Assembly (NCBI GenBank): GCA_002841335.1
Contig: PHEY01000003.1
Location: 62,001-126,000, forward strand
DNA from: Actinobacteria bacterium HGW-Actinobacteria-2
GTDB lineage: Bacteria > Actinomycetota > Actinomycetes > Propionibacteriales > Propionibacteriaceae
DNA length: 64,000 bases
Reading direction: 5' to 3'
How positions within the stretch are numbered: the stretch's first letter is position 1; each line of letters starts with the position of its first letter. Positions 26,172 through 34,611 of this stretch are shown in pieces. The notes under the pieces were generated by a model, which was given only the letters and a program-made list of their open reading frames with translations, had not been told where the DNA came from and made no database searches. The translations under genes and the position numbers were made by a program.

Positions 26172-26993
26172 ATGGCATCACCGTGGTCACGGCCCGAACA
26201 GCCCTATCGTGGCTACCTGTTCGATCTCGACGGCACCGTCTACCTCGGCGACGAGCTGCTGCCGGGCGCGCGGGAGACCCTTGCCGAACTGCGCCGCCGT
26301 GAGATCCCGGTGCGGTTCTTGTCGAACAATCCCACCCGCGACCCCCAGCAGTACGTCGCCAAACTGGTCGGCTTGGGGGTGGCCGCCAGCGTCGCTGAAG
26401 TGATCAACCCGGTGCTGACCACGGTGACCTGGCTGAAGGCCAACCATCCCGAGGCCGTGGTGTTCCCGATCGCCGAGGCGCCCCTGCGGGATGCGATCCG
26501 CGCCGCGGGGCTGACGATCAGCGAAGACCCTGCCGAGATCGACATCGTGATCGCCTCCTACGATCGCGGCTTCGACTACCGCAAGCTGCAGATCGCCTTC
26601 GATGCGCTGTGGTTCCACCGCCGAGCGTTCCTCGTCCAGACCAACCCGGATCGCTACTGCCCCTTCCCCGGCGGACGCGGCGAGCCCGACTGTGCGGCGA
26701 TCACCGCCGCGATCACCGCCAGCACCGGCGTCGAATGCCGCCACAGCTTCGGCAAGCCCGACCCGATCATGCTCACCACCGCGCTGGCCACCCTGCCCGG
26801 TCTGGTCGCCGCCGACGTCGTGATGGTCGGCGATCGGCTGCACACCGACATCGCTATGGGAGTGGCCGCCGGCATGGACACCGCACTGGTACTCACCGGA
26901 GACACCTCTGCGGAACAGGCCGCAGCCGCGACCGAGTATCGACCCACCTACGTGCTGGATCGCATCGATCAGCTGCTGCCCGCCGCGGGCTGA
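26172..26993 (+). CDS. HAD-IIA (NagD-like) phosphatase
   Basis: A 273-residue phosphatase. Motif I FDLDGTVYLGDELLPGA, motif II RFLSNNPTR, the C2 cap, then GKPDPIMLTTAL and MVGDRLHTDIAMGVAAGMD are the HAD-IIA hallmarks. ATG at 26172 with GAGGAGG upstream; the longer frame from 26001 overlaps the divergent promoter region. Actinobacterial relatives include glycerol-3-phosphate phosphatase, which would fit near glp genes, but the substrate is not decided by the sequence. Its 3' end overlaps the convergent yaaA gene by 25 bases. Confidence 0.88.
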   Translation: MASPWSRPEQPYRGYLFDLDGTVYLGDELLPGARETLAELRRREIPVRFLSNNPTRDPQQYVAKLVGLGVAASVAEVINPVLTTVTWLKANHPEAVVFPIAEAPLRDAIRAAGLTISEDPAEIDIVIASYDRGFDYRKLQIAFDALWFHRRAFLVQTNPDRYCPFPGGRGEPDCAAITAAITASTGVECRHSFGKPDPIMLTTALATLPGLVAADVVMVGDRLHTDIAMGVAAGMDTALVLTGDTSAEQAAAATEYRPTYVLDRIDQLLPAAG

Positions 26994-27805
26994 TCCGGTC
27001 GCAACCCCGATGAAGCGACCCGGTCGGCGAAGGGCCGCACGAACACCGGCGCGGTCGGGCTGGAACTGGCCTGGTCGTAACGGTAGCCGGCGCGGTCGAA
27101 GGCGAGAAGCTCGCTGGTCGCGCTGATGGCGTTGGTGATCAGCCAGGCGGCCATCTCGCCGCGCGCTCGCTTGGCGTAGAACGAGATCACCGAGCGACGA
27201 CCCCGGGCGTTGGTGTCTTCGAAGCGCGGAGTGATCACCGGCGCGTCCAGGCGTTGGGGTTGAACAGCTGAGAAGTACTCGGTGGAAGCCAGGTTCACCA
27301 CCGCGCGCTCCCCACCGGACTCGGCCAGATCGGCGCGCAGTTGGTCGGTGATCCGCTCGCCCCACCACTGGTAGAGGCTGGCTCCTCGATCGGTGGTCAA
27401 CCGGGTGCCCATCTCCAGCCGGTAGGCCAGGATCAGGTCGAGCGGACGCAGCACGCCGTACAGCCCCGACAAGATGCGCAGTGAGGTCTGTGCCCGCTGA
27501 TAGTCCTGGTCGGTGAAGCGCTCTCGGGCGGCCAAGCCTTGGTAGGCGTCCCCGTTGAAGGCGAAGATCGCCGGACGGGCGGCCCCGTCCGGGAAGGGCA
27601 CAGCGAAGTCGGCCCATCGCTGGACGTTCAAGGCGGCCAGTTCATCTGAAAGGTGCTGCAAGGCCGCCACCTCGGCCACTGACTTGGTCTGCATCACGGC
27701 TGCTAAGGCGACGGATTGGTCCAGCAGGCGCGGCAGCGTCGAGGGCATCGACGGCACCGCCGAATCGAAGTCCAGCGCCTTGGCTGGGGACAGCAGGATC
27801 AGCAC
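26969..27805 (-). CDS. yaaA: YaaA/DUF328 peroxide-stress protein
   Basis: A 278-residue YaaA-family protein with the canonical start MLILLSPAKALDF, then FNGDAYQGL, LRILSGLYGVLRPLD and a C-terminal TPRFEDTNARGRRSVISFYAKRARG cut into the family's conserved block (SFYAKRARG). E. coli YaaA limits intracellular iron and DNA damage during peroxide stress. Length is about 25 residues above the usual because of a Ser/Pro-rich tail, which is the part overlapping the convergent phosphatase gene. Confidence 0.92.
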   Translation of the reverse strand: MLILLSPAKALDFDSAVPSMPSTLPRLLDQSVALAAVMQTKSVAEVAALQHLSDELAALNVQRWADFAVPFPDGAARPAIFAFNGDAYQGLAARERFTDQDYQRAQTSLRILSGLYGVLRPLDLILAYRLEMGTRLTTDRGASLYQWWGERITDQLRADLAESGGERAVVNLASTEYFSAVQPQRLDAPVITPRFEDTNARGRRSVISFYAKRARGEMAAWLITNAISATSELLAFDRAGYRYDQASSSPTAPVFVRPFADRVASSGLRPDQPAAGSS

Positions 27806-27814
27806 GCACTGAGC

Positions 27815-28615
27815 CTAGGCGTCGTCGCCACACTCCGCCTGCGCGGGATCGGCCTGCGAACGTCGGTAGCTCCCGGGGGTGAGGCCCAGGATCCGTGCGA
27901 AGTCATGGGTCAGATGCGCCTGGTCGGCGTACCCGGTCTCCACCGCCAGTCGGGCCAGGTCGATCTCCGGTTGCAGCCGCAGCCGCTCGGCTGCCTCCTG
28001 GATTCGCCGCCGACGGATGAGTGCGGCCGGGCTCAGGCCCACGTGCGCCTGAGCGAGCCGCTGCACGGTGCGAGCGCTCACCGCCAACGCCGTAGCCAGA
28101 TCCCCCACTCGGAGGGCATCGGGCTCTTCGGCCGCTGCCACCAACCGGTTGGCCAGCAAGGCCTCCGGGGTGGGCGGGCCGACGCGCTCTACCAGCCAGG
28201 ACGAGAACTGCGTCACGGCCGCGTCCAGGCGATGGGCGGCCATCGCGGCCTCCACGTGATGGTGAAGCGCGGGCTCGCTCAGCAGCAGGCTCTTGGCCAC
28301 CAACGCGCTCGGGTCAGGGGTGAAGCTGCGCACCGCCGCCGGCCACAGCAAGGCGCCGATCGCCCACCCCGCACCGCTGAGATCTCGAAACGATGCCCGG
28401 GTGGTCGGCCCGTACAGCCCGATCAGTTCGGGTTCGATCACCAGATTGAACGCCGGATAGGCGATCAGGTGCTGACGGCTGGTCTGCCCCGGCGCCAGCT
28501 GCCAGCGGGTGATCCAGAACCAGCGCACCAACTCAGCGGCAGCCGACGGTGGCGGCATCCGCTGCAGGTACGGAAGCCGCTCGGGGTAGAGCGGACCCCG
28601 GGAGTGCGCTGGCAT
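27815..28615 (-). CDS. AraC-family transcriptional regulator
   Basis: A 266-residue regulator: an N-terminal ligand-type domain (about 1-140, with LVRWFWITRWQLAPGQ, the DUF6597-like start) and a C-terminal AraC double HTH (about 160-255) including LAVSARTVQRLAQAHVGLSP and GYADQAHLTHDFARILGLTP. It is divergent from the VOC-domain gene with 85 bases between, so control of that gene is the simplest idea. The ligand is unknown. Confidence 0.9.
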   Translation of the reverse strand: MPAHSRGPLYPERLPYLQRMPPPSAAAELVRWFWITRWQLAPGQTSRQHLIAYPAFNLVIEPELIGLYGPTTRASFRDLSGAGWAIGALLWPAAVRSFTPDPSALVAKSLLLSEPALHHHVEAAMAAHRLDAAVTQFSSWLVERVGPPTPEALLANRLVAAAEEPDALRVGDLATALAVSARTVQRLAQAHVGLSPAALIRRRRIQEAAERLRLQPEIDLARLAVETGYADQAHLTHDFARILGLTPGSYRRSQADPAQAECGDDA

Positions 28616-28700
28616 GGGTCCAGCCTAAGAGGCTGCCCTGACGCCGCAACTGTCGGAAATCTACAAGGCACCGGCGTTCCGGCGCGCTTAGCCTGAACCC

Positions 28701-29204
28701 ATGACCACACCAGCAACCGGGCAGCACACCACAGCCGGACGGCCCCACGGCTTCTCGTCGCTGACGCCCTTCATCGCGGTGCACCCCGCCCAAGCGGCGA
28801 TCGACTTCTACACCGAGGTCTTCGGTGCTCGCGTGGTAAGCCTGACCAGCTTCGGCGAGGTGATCGTGCACGCAGAGCTCGACTTCGGCGATGGCCGTCT
28901 GCAGCTCGGCGAACCCACCGCCAGCTCTCACCTGATCGAGCAGAGCAGCTCCGATGAGGTCAACTTCTCGATGGGCATCTACGTGGAGGACGCCGACGCC
29001 ACTGTCGCGCGAGCGGAGGCGGCTGGAGCGACGGTCCGCGAACCGCTGGCCGACTTCGTCTCCGGCGACCGATTCGCCAGCATTCGTGACCCGTTCGGCG
29101 TCCGCTGGTCGGTGATGACCAGAGTGGAAGACCTGTCCGACGACGAGAGCGCTCGCCGCGTGGCCGCGTGGGCCGCATCCTTCAGCTCCGGCTCGGCCAA
29201 CTGA
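28701..29204 (+). CDS. VOC-family (PhnB/glyoxalase-like) protein
   Basis: A 167-residue vicinal-oxygen-chelate protein with the two beta-alpha-beta-beta-beta units: LTPFIAVHPAQAAIDFYTEVFGA in the first (shortened here to IDFYTEVFGA) and NFSMGIYVEDADATVARAEA plus RDPFGVRWSVMT in the second. Proteins of this PhnB-like group bind small molecules; many are uncharacterised. Divergent from the AraC regulator. Confidence 0.85.
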   Translation: MTTPATGQHTTAGRPHGFSSLTPFIAVHPAQAAIDFYTEVFGARVVSLTSFGEVIVHAELDFGDGRLQLGEPTASSHLIEQSSSDEVNFSMGIYVEDADATVARAEAAGATVREPLADFVSGDRFASIRDPFGVRWSVMTRVEDLSDDESARRVAAWAASFSSGSAN

Positions 29205-29267
29205 CTCCTCAGCGACGAGGCTCCCAGGCAGGATGTCCCGGACCGAGTTATACCGGTGGGGGTATTC

Positions 29268-29293
29268 GGAATCTTTTCGGGCCCATGGTGGTT
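29268..29293 (+). promoter_or_regulatory. SigR/SigH-type promoter of trxBA
   Basis: GGAAT at 29268-29272 and GTT at 29291-29293 are separated by exactly 18 bases, the consensus for the SigR (Streptomyces) and SigH (Mycobacterium) disulfide-stress sigma factors, 64 bases before the trxB start. trxBA is a known target in those genera, so the match is unlikely to be chance. Confidence 0.8.
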
Positions 29294-29357
29294 ACTGCCA
29301 AGCGCAGCGGCCCGCTCAGTTAGAGTGAGGCTGCCCACCACGACCTGTTGAGGAACC

Positions 29358-30296
29358 ATGACCGACATCCGTGAAGTCATCATCATCGGCTCCGGCCCCG
29401 CCGGATTCACCGCCGCGATCTACACCGCCCGCGCCGGGCTGAAGCCCCTGATGTTCGAGGGAGCGATCACCGCCGGCGGTGCGCTGATGAACACCACCGA
29501 GGTGGAGAACTTCCCCGGTTTCACCGACGGCATCATGGGTCCGGAACTGATGATGAACATGCGCGGCCAGGCTGAACGCTTCGGTGCCGAGATCATCACC
29601 GACGACGTCGCCGCCGTAGAGCTGACCGGCGCGGTCAAGACCGTCACCGACTCCGAAGGACGCACCTACCAGGCAAAGGCTGTGATCCTGGCCACCGGTT
29701 CGGGCTACCGGCGCCTCGGCCTGGCTGATGAAGACCGGCTGAGCGGACGTGGCGTGTCCTGGTGCGCCACCTGCGACGGCTTCTTCTTCCGCGACAAGGA
29801 CATCGCCGTCGTCGGCGGTGGCGACTCCGCGTTGGAGGAGGCGACCTTCCTGACCCGCTTCGCCAAGTCGGTCACCCTGATTCACCGCCGCGATGAGTTG
29901 CGCGGGTCGAAGATCATGGTCGACCGCGCTTTGGCCGATCCGAAGATCACCGTGGCCTGGAACTCCAAGATCACCGGGCTCACCGGAGAGCAGGCGATCA
30001 GCGGCGCCGTCCTGACCGACACCGTGACCGGTGAGACTCGCGAACTCCCGATCCAGGGGTTGTTCGTCGCCATCGGCCACGATCCGCGTTCGGAGTTGTT
30101 CGTCGGCCAGGTCGACCTGGACGAGGCCGGCTACGTGAAGGTGGCCTCGCCGAGCACCCGAACCAACCTGGAGGGTGTTTTCGCTTGTGGCGACCTGGTT
30201 GACCACAGCTACCGGCAGGCCATCACCGCCGCCGGCTCGGGTTGTGCGGCCGCGCTGGACGCCGAGCGTTTCCTCGCGGCTTTGTCAGATCAGTGA
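29358..30296 (+). CDS. trxB: Thioredoxin reductase
   Basis: A 312-residue NADPH-dependent flavoenzyme that keeps thioredoxin reduced. FAD-binding [19 protein letters not shown], redox-active SWCATCDG (CxxC, about residue 136), NADPH-binding [15 protein letters not shown] and the C-terminal FAD motif [16 protein letters not shown] are intact. It is followed after 41 bases by trxA and preceded by a SigR/SigH-type promoter. Its location between murJ and the parAB region is that of other actinobacteria. Confidence 0.97.
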   Translation: MTDIREVIIIGSGPAGFTAAIYTARAGLKPLMFEGAITAGGALMNTTEVENFPGFTDGIMGPELMMNMRGQAERFGAEIITDDVAAVELTGAVKTVTDSEGRTYQAKAVILATGSGYRRLGLADEDRLSGRGVSWCATCDGFFFRDKDIAVVGGGDSALEEATFLTRFAKSVTLIHRRDELRGSKIMVDRALADPKITVAWNSKITGLTGEQAISGAVLTDTVTGETRELPIQGLFVAIGHDPRSELFVGQVDLDEAGYVKVASPSTRTNLEGVFACGDLVDHSYRQAITAAGSGCAAALDAERFLAALSDQ

Positions 30297-30337
30297 CCTA
30301 AGCTGGCCTTCGCTGGTTTCGAAAGAGGAGTATGAAC

Positions 30338-30658
30338 ATGGCTGTGGTTGATGTCACAGATGCCACCTTCGCTTCGGTGGTGCTCGGCTCCACCAAGCCT
30401 GTGGTGGTCGACTACTGGGCCGATTGGTGCGCCCCGTGCAGGCAGCTGTCCCCGATCATCGAGGAGCTGTCCAATGAGTTGGGTGACCAGGTCACCTTCG
30501 CCAAGATGGACACCAATGTGAACACCGCCACCCCGATTCAGCAGGGCGTGATGAGCCTGCCGACCATCCAGGTGTTCGTCGGCGGAGAGTTGGTCAAGCA
30601 GTTCGTCGGCGCCAAGCCGAAGTCGGTCTTCGCGAAGGCGATCGAAGAGTTCCTCTGA
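30338..30658 (+). CDS. trxA: Thioredoxin
   Basis: A 106-residue thioredoxin, the electron carrier partner of TrxB. The active site reads WCAPC instead of the usual WCGPC, and the cis-Pro loop SLPTIQVF is intact. I take the ATG at 30338, seven bases after GAGGAG, rather than 30332, which is too close. It forms the trxBA operon and is followed by a strong terminator. The Gly-to-Ala change in the CxxC loop occurs in other natural thioredoxins and may shift redox potential slightly. Confidence 0.95.
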   Translation: MAVVDVTDATFASVVLGSTKPVVVDYWADWCAPCRQLSPIIEELSNELGDQVTFAKMDTNVNTATPIQQGVMSLPTIQVFVGGELVKQFVGAKPKSVFAKAIEEFL

Positions 30659-30668
30659 GCCGAACGTG

Positions 30669-30702
30669 AGCAGGGCCCCGGGAGTGATCCCGGGGCCCTG
30701 CT
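30669..30702 (+). terminator. Rho-independent terminator of trxBA
   Basis: Fifteen-base perfect stem (AGCAGGGCCCCGGGA with its complement) around a GTGA tetraloop, 11 bases past the trxA stop and followed by GCTTTCG. Confidence 0.85.
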
Positions 30703-30868
30703 GCTTTCGCTGGTTCAGCCGGTAACGACGGCTGTGACACCGTCAGCGGTGATAGAGCTCCCCGCGTAGGCGAGGCGGAGTCGGTGTTGCTGATCCGACA
30801 CTGGTGCGGTCGAGTTACTTCGATGGTGACGGGGTTGTGGTTTGTCGGCCCCGCCACTACCTCGAAAC

Positions 30869-32512
30869 TCAGCGACTGAACGTCCTACTGACTGCCGTCT
30901 TCCGGTCCACACCCACCAGGCGGTAGGTGGCCTTCTTCGAGGCTTTCCAGGTTGCCTTGAACCAGGCAGCCTTGCTCGCCCTTGTCGTCAGAACCTTCGT
31001 CCAGGTGCCATTGACTCGCTTCTGCAAAACGAGTTTCGGCCCACCGCTGACAGCTACCCACCGCTTCACCTTGGCGTTGTAGACCACAACCTTGCCGATT
31101 ACGGTGCGCTGGGCATGGTTCTGGAACGCCTGAACCCAGATGATCTTGCTCGACGCGGGCTTCACCGGCGTCACCGGGGGCGTCAGCGCGGGAACAGTGG
31201 CTGAGGCCGTCAGGGCGGACTCAAAGGTCCCCCGCATGTCTTCGGTGAAATCGGATGCCGGCGGGATGGCGTTCGAGCCCTTCGAAGCGTCCCTCACCAC
31301 CGTTGCGGTGAACACTCCGGTGTAGGAGCCGGTGAGTTCCGAGATCGCCAGCGTTCCCGACGCATCACGTGAGCACGTCTGGAAGGTACCGGTGGCCACC
31401 CCGGTCAGCGCCGGATCAGTGCTGGTCAGGTCGACCGTCCCCACACTCGCCCCCTTGCTGTTGCGCACCTGGGCGCTGGCCGTCAGCGTGGTGATCTTCG
31501 AAGCAGACGTTGCGTTGATCGCGTAGCCCATGCTCACCGGAATCGATGCGCAACCCGCGCTCAGCGTTGGCGTCGCGGCGGTGAGCGAGGTGACCGTCAC
31601 TCCACGCGCGTCGACGCGGCCCAGAACGGTCCCCGTCCTGGGCGCATAGCCGATGGCGGGTTCGTAGCCAGCTGTGCCGACCTGCACCTCGGCGCGGATC
31701 GTCTTGCCGTGATCGGCATCGGTCAACGTGTAGGTCGCAGACGTGGCTCCGGGAATCGTCGTCGAGTCGCGCTTCCACACATATCCTGTGGGCTGTGCGT
31801 CCGGACTCCACGATCCCGCGCTCACCGTCAGCGTCTCGCCAACCCGAGTCGTGCCAGAGATCGCCGGGCTCGACACGGGAGTGAGCATGCCGGGGCTGAC
31901 GTCGACTGCAGCCGAGAGCGCAGCCGTCGGGGCATAGTCGGGGATAGTGGCCCTGACCCACACCGTAATGGCCTTGTTGGCGTCTTCTGCCTGCAGTCTG
32001 TAGGTCGATGACACGGCGCCATCGATCTCCGTCCCCGCACGCATCCACCGGTAGCTGTAGCTGGTCGGGGTCGGAGTCCACGTTCCGGTGTTAGCCGTGA
32101 GAAGCTGCCCCACTGTGGCGGTCCCGGTGATCCACGGGCTCCCCACAGTTTCGAACTCGCCCAACACGGTCGATGAGGTGGCCCCAACCGGGGTCGCGCT
32201 GTCAATGCAGGTGGCACTCGCGGTGATCGTCATCCCCATGTCGCCGTACTGCAAGGTGTAGGAATCGGCGACAATCAGGGTGCTCGGGGAACCAGTGTGC
32301 CTCCAGGTCACCGACCCCGGGGAGGCGCAGTTGCTCCACTGAGCTGAGAGCGTATTGCCGACGTGAGGCACGCCGAAGATGCTGAGCGACGGTGCGCCCA
32401 CGGCCTGGGCTTGCGCCGGGCTGAGGAGCGCTGATCCGGCGACGAGCGCTGCGCTCAGCCCCGTGATGATGATTCGACGCAGGCGTGAACCGCCTGGGGT
32501 TGCTGAGGTCAT
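30869..32512 (-). CDS. Secreted Ig-like-repeat surface protein
   Basis: A 547-residue exported protein: signal peptide (IIITGLSAALVAGSALLSP, cleavage near AQA) then three repeats of about 80-90 residues of the actinobacterial type ISGTxxVGxTLTxxxGxWxP ... YxWxRxGxxIxGAxSxTYxL, the first degenerate. A further beta domain with two Cys (AGCASIP ... FQTCSRD) and a basic C-terminal beta domain (KRVNGTWTKVLTTRASKAAW) follow. No sortase motif or membrane anchor. ATG at 32512 with GGGAAAGG upstream. It stands between trxA and the GNAT gene, which are adjacent or nearly so in relatives, so it is probably an insertion. Adhesion or matrix role is guesswork. Confidence 0.85.
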   Translation of the reverse strand: MTSATPGGSRLRRIIITGLSAALVAGSALLSPAQAQAVGAPSLSIFGVPHVGNTLSAQWSNCASPGSVTWRHTGSPSTLIVADSYTLQYGDMGMTITASATCIDSATPVGATSSTVLGEFETVGSPWITGTATVGQLLTANTGTWTPTPTSYSYRWMRAGTEIDGAVSSTYRLQAEDANKAITVWVRATIPDYAPTAALSAAVDVSPGMLTPVSSPAISGTTRVGETLTVSAGSWSPDAQPTGYVWKRDSTTIPGATSATYTLTDADHGKTIRAEVQVGTAGYEPAIGYAPRTGTVLGRVDARGVTVTSLTAATPTLSAGCASIPVSMGYAINATSASKITTLTASAQVRNSKGASVGTVDLTSTDPALTGVATGTFQTCSRDASGTLAISELTGSYTGVFTATVVRDASKGSNAIPPASDFTEDMRGTFESALTASATVPALTPPVTPVKPASSKIIWVQAFQNHAQRTVIGKVVVYNAKVKRWVAVSGGPKLVLQKRVNGTWTKVLTTRASKAAWFKATWKASKKATYRLVGVDRKTAVSRTFSR

Positions 32513-32669
32513 TGTCTGCCTTTCCCTACGGTCTACCGTTGGTGCCGCCGGGTAGTCCGGGTACGTGATGCCGTACCCCTCCATCCAATCAGGCCGACGT
32601 TTGCTCAGCGCCGAATCCTGAGGATCGCCAAAGGGCACCGCCTTCGGTTCGGGATTGGTGAGACCCCAT

Positions 32670-33209
32670 CTAGCCTCGGAAACCCTCCACGCGCGACGAA
32701 ATTGCTCCCCCGGCCGGCTCCGGGTTGCCACCGAGGCCGCCAAACAGTCGCTCCAGGAGGCGCAGACTCGTGCGTTGGAGCACCGTCTTGCGAAGATCGA
32801 GGAGCCAGAGGCGCTCGTGATCGGGAAGGGTGAAGCCGACCTCACGCAGAAAGCCGACCGGCGGCATGGCACACACGAGTCGGCCTTGGCCGCCTGAGGC
32901 GCGGATCGCGGTGAGCTTGTGGCGCAGCGACTCGGCCGAAGCCGCCTGCACCAGTTGTCGCCCGTAACCGTGTCGAACGAACTCCGGACGCACCCAGATC
33001 ATCTTCACCATCGCCTCGTCGGCCCGGGCTGCCGGCGCCAAGGCCAGCACGGCCACGACGTCATCGTCTTGGGTCAGCTTGACCCCGCAACTTCCCCACT
33101 GCGCTTCGGCAGCGCCCAGCCACTCGGTGCCAACGGGGAGGCGGCGTCCGCAGTAGGGGCAGGGCAACTCCGTCAGCTCCGCTGCCAACAAAGGTGAGAT
33201 GCGAGCCAT
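32670..33209 (-). CDS. GNAT-family acetyltransferase with Cys motif
   Basis: A 179-residue protein with an N-terminal CPYCGRRLP motif and a further GSCG, suggesting a small zinc-binding element, then a GNAT fold with the acetyl-CoA loop VRPEFVRHGYGRQLVQAA. A related conserved protein lies between the thioredoxin and par genes in mycobacteria. Divergent from the aminotransferase gene. Acceptor unknown; DNA-proximal zinc motif makes a nucleic-acid or ribosomal protein target possible but unproven. Confidence 0.8.
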   Translation of the reverse strand: MARISPLLAAELTELPCPYCGRRLPVGTEWLGAAEAQWGSCGVKLTQDDDVVAVLALAPAARADEAMVKMIWVRPEFVRHGYGRQLVQAASAESLRHKLTAIRASGGQGRLVCAMPPVGFLREVGFTLPDHERLWLLDLRKTVLQRTSLRLLERLFGGLGGNPEPAGGAISSRVEGFRG

Positions 33210-33286
33210 CGACTTCCTTGGGTTTTCTTAGACCAGATTCGGTTGGCTGGCTTCATCCTAGGCCGTCAGTACGGCAATCTGGACCG

Positions 33287-34603
33287 GTGAGTCTGCCTGA
33301 GCCGTCCCGCCGCGACACGCGACTGGACCACTACGTCGATACCTACGCCGAACGCACCCATGGATTGCAGGTGTCTGCCGTCCGAGCACTGTTCGCCGTA
33401 GCAAACCGTCCCGAGGTGGTCTCACTGGCCGGCGGCATGCCCAATATCGCCGACCTTCCCCGGATGGAATTGGGCGCCTCGATGGACCGGCTCATTCAGG
33501 AGCGCGGCGTTCAGGCCATGCAGTACGGGGCCGGCCAGGGCGAGCTGTTCATGCGGGAACACATCATTGAGGTGATGGCCGAGGAGCAGGTTCACGCCCA
33601 TCCGGACGATGTGGTCGTCACCTGCGGCTCGCAACAGGCATTGGACCTGGTCACCCGCATCTTCATCGATCCCGGTGATGTGATTCTTGCCGAAGGCCCC
33701 AGCTACGTCGGCGCCTTGGGCACCTTCCACTCCTACCAGGCCAAGGTCGTCCACGTCGGCATGGACGCCGAAGGTATCGAGCCCGACGCCCTGGCCCACG
33801 CCGTGGTGAGCCTGCGGGCGGCCGGCCAGCGAGTGAAGTTCCTCTACACGATCCCGAACTTCCAGAACCCGACCGGCGTGACCCAGTCGGTCGAGCGGCG
33901 GCGTGCGCTGGTCGCCGTGGCCAAGGAACACGACCTGCTGATCATCGAGGACAACCCCTACGGTCTGCTCACCCTTGAGGGCAGCCCGATGCCGGCGCTC
34001 CGCTCGATGGACTCTGACAACGTCATCTACCTGGGTTCGTTCTCCAAGACCTTCGCTCCGGGCTTCCGGATCGGATGGGCACTGGCGCCGCATGCCGTGC
34101 GCGAGAAGCTCGTCCTGGCTCAGGAGTCGGCCACCTTGGCCCCGCCGGTCTTCAGCCAGTTCGCGATCTCTGCCTACTTGGAGGAGTTCGACTGGCGCGG
34201 CCAGATCGTCGCCTTCCGCGACATGTACCGCGAGCGGCGCGACGCCATGCTCGCCGGTCTGGCCGAGCACATGCCTGCCGGCAGCACCTGGACGGTGCCC
34301 AACGGCGGCTTCTTCGTCTGGGTGACGCTGCCGGAGGGTCTGGATTCCCAGGCGATGCTGCCGCGGGCGGTCTCCGCGCGTGTCGCCTACACCCCAGGCA
34401 CGGCTTTCTTCGCCGACGGCCTGGGCAGCCGCAATATGCGCCTTTCGTTCTGCTTCCCGACTCCGGAACGGATTCTGGAAGGCACTCGCCGACTCGGCGA
34501 GGTCATCAGCGCCGAACTCGAGATGAACCGCACCTTCGGCATCGATCCGGGCGCCGCCCGCCACCACGATCTGCAAACCGGGCCCGCACCCGACATCAGT
34601 TAG
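33287..34603 (+). CDS. PLP-dependent aminotransferase, class I/II (MocR-related)
   Basis: A 438-residue fold-type I aminotransferase. SLAGGMPNIADLP, CGSQQALDLVTRIFIDPGD, IPNFQNPTG, the PLP Asp in IIEDNPYGLL and the Schiff-base Lys in GSFSKTFAPGFRIGW are all visible; the closest described relatives are 2-aminoadipate/aromatic aminotransferases. GTG at 33287 is preceded by CAATCT six bases away and no Shine-Dalgarno, suggesting a leaderless message. It ends eight bases before the ligase gene, so the pair form an operon. An amino-acid substrate related to D-Ala or peptidoglycan supply is possible but unproven. Confidence 0.9.
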   Translation: MSLPEPSRRDTRLDHYVDTYAERTHGLQVSAVRALFAVANRPEVVSLAGGMPNIADLPRMELGASMDRLIQERGVQAMQYGAGQGELFMREHIIEVMAEEQVHAHPDDVVVTCGSQQALDLVTRIFIDPGDVILAEGPSYVGALGTFHSYQAKVVHVGMDAEGIEPDALAHAVVSLRAAGQRVKFLYTIPNFQNPTGVTQSVERRRALVAVAKEHDLLIIEDNPYGLLTLEGSPMPALRSMDSDNVIYLGSFSKTFAPGFRIGWALAPHAVREKLVLAQESATLAPPVFSQFAISAYLEEFDWRGQIVAFRDMYRERRDAMLAGLAEHMPAGSTWTVPNGGFFVWVTLPEGLDSQAMLPRAVSARVAYTPGTAFFADGLGSRNMRLSFCFPTPERILEGTRRLGEVISAELEMNRTFGIDPGAARHHDLQTGPAPDIS

Positions 34604-34611
34604 GAACCCAC

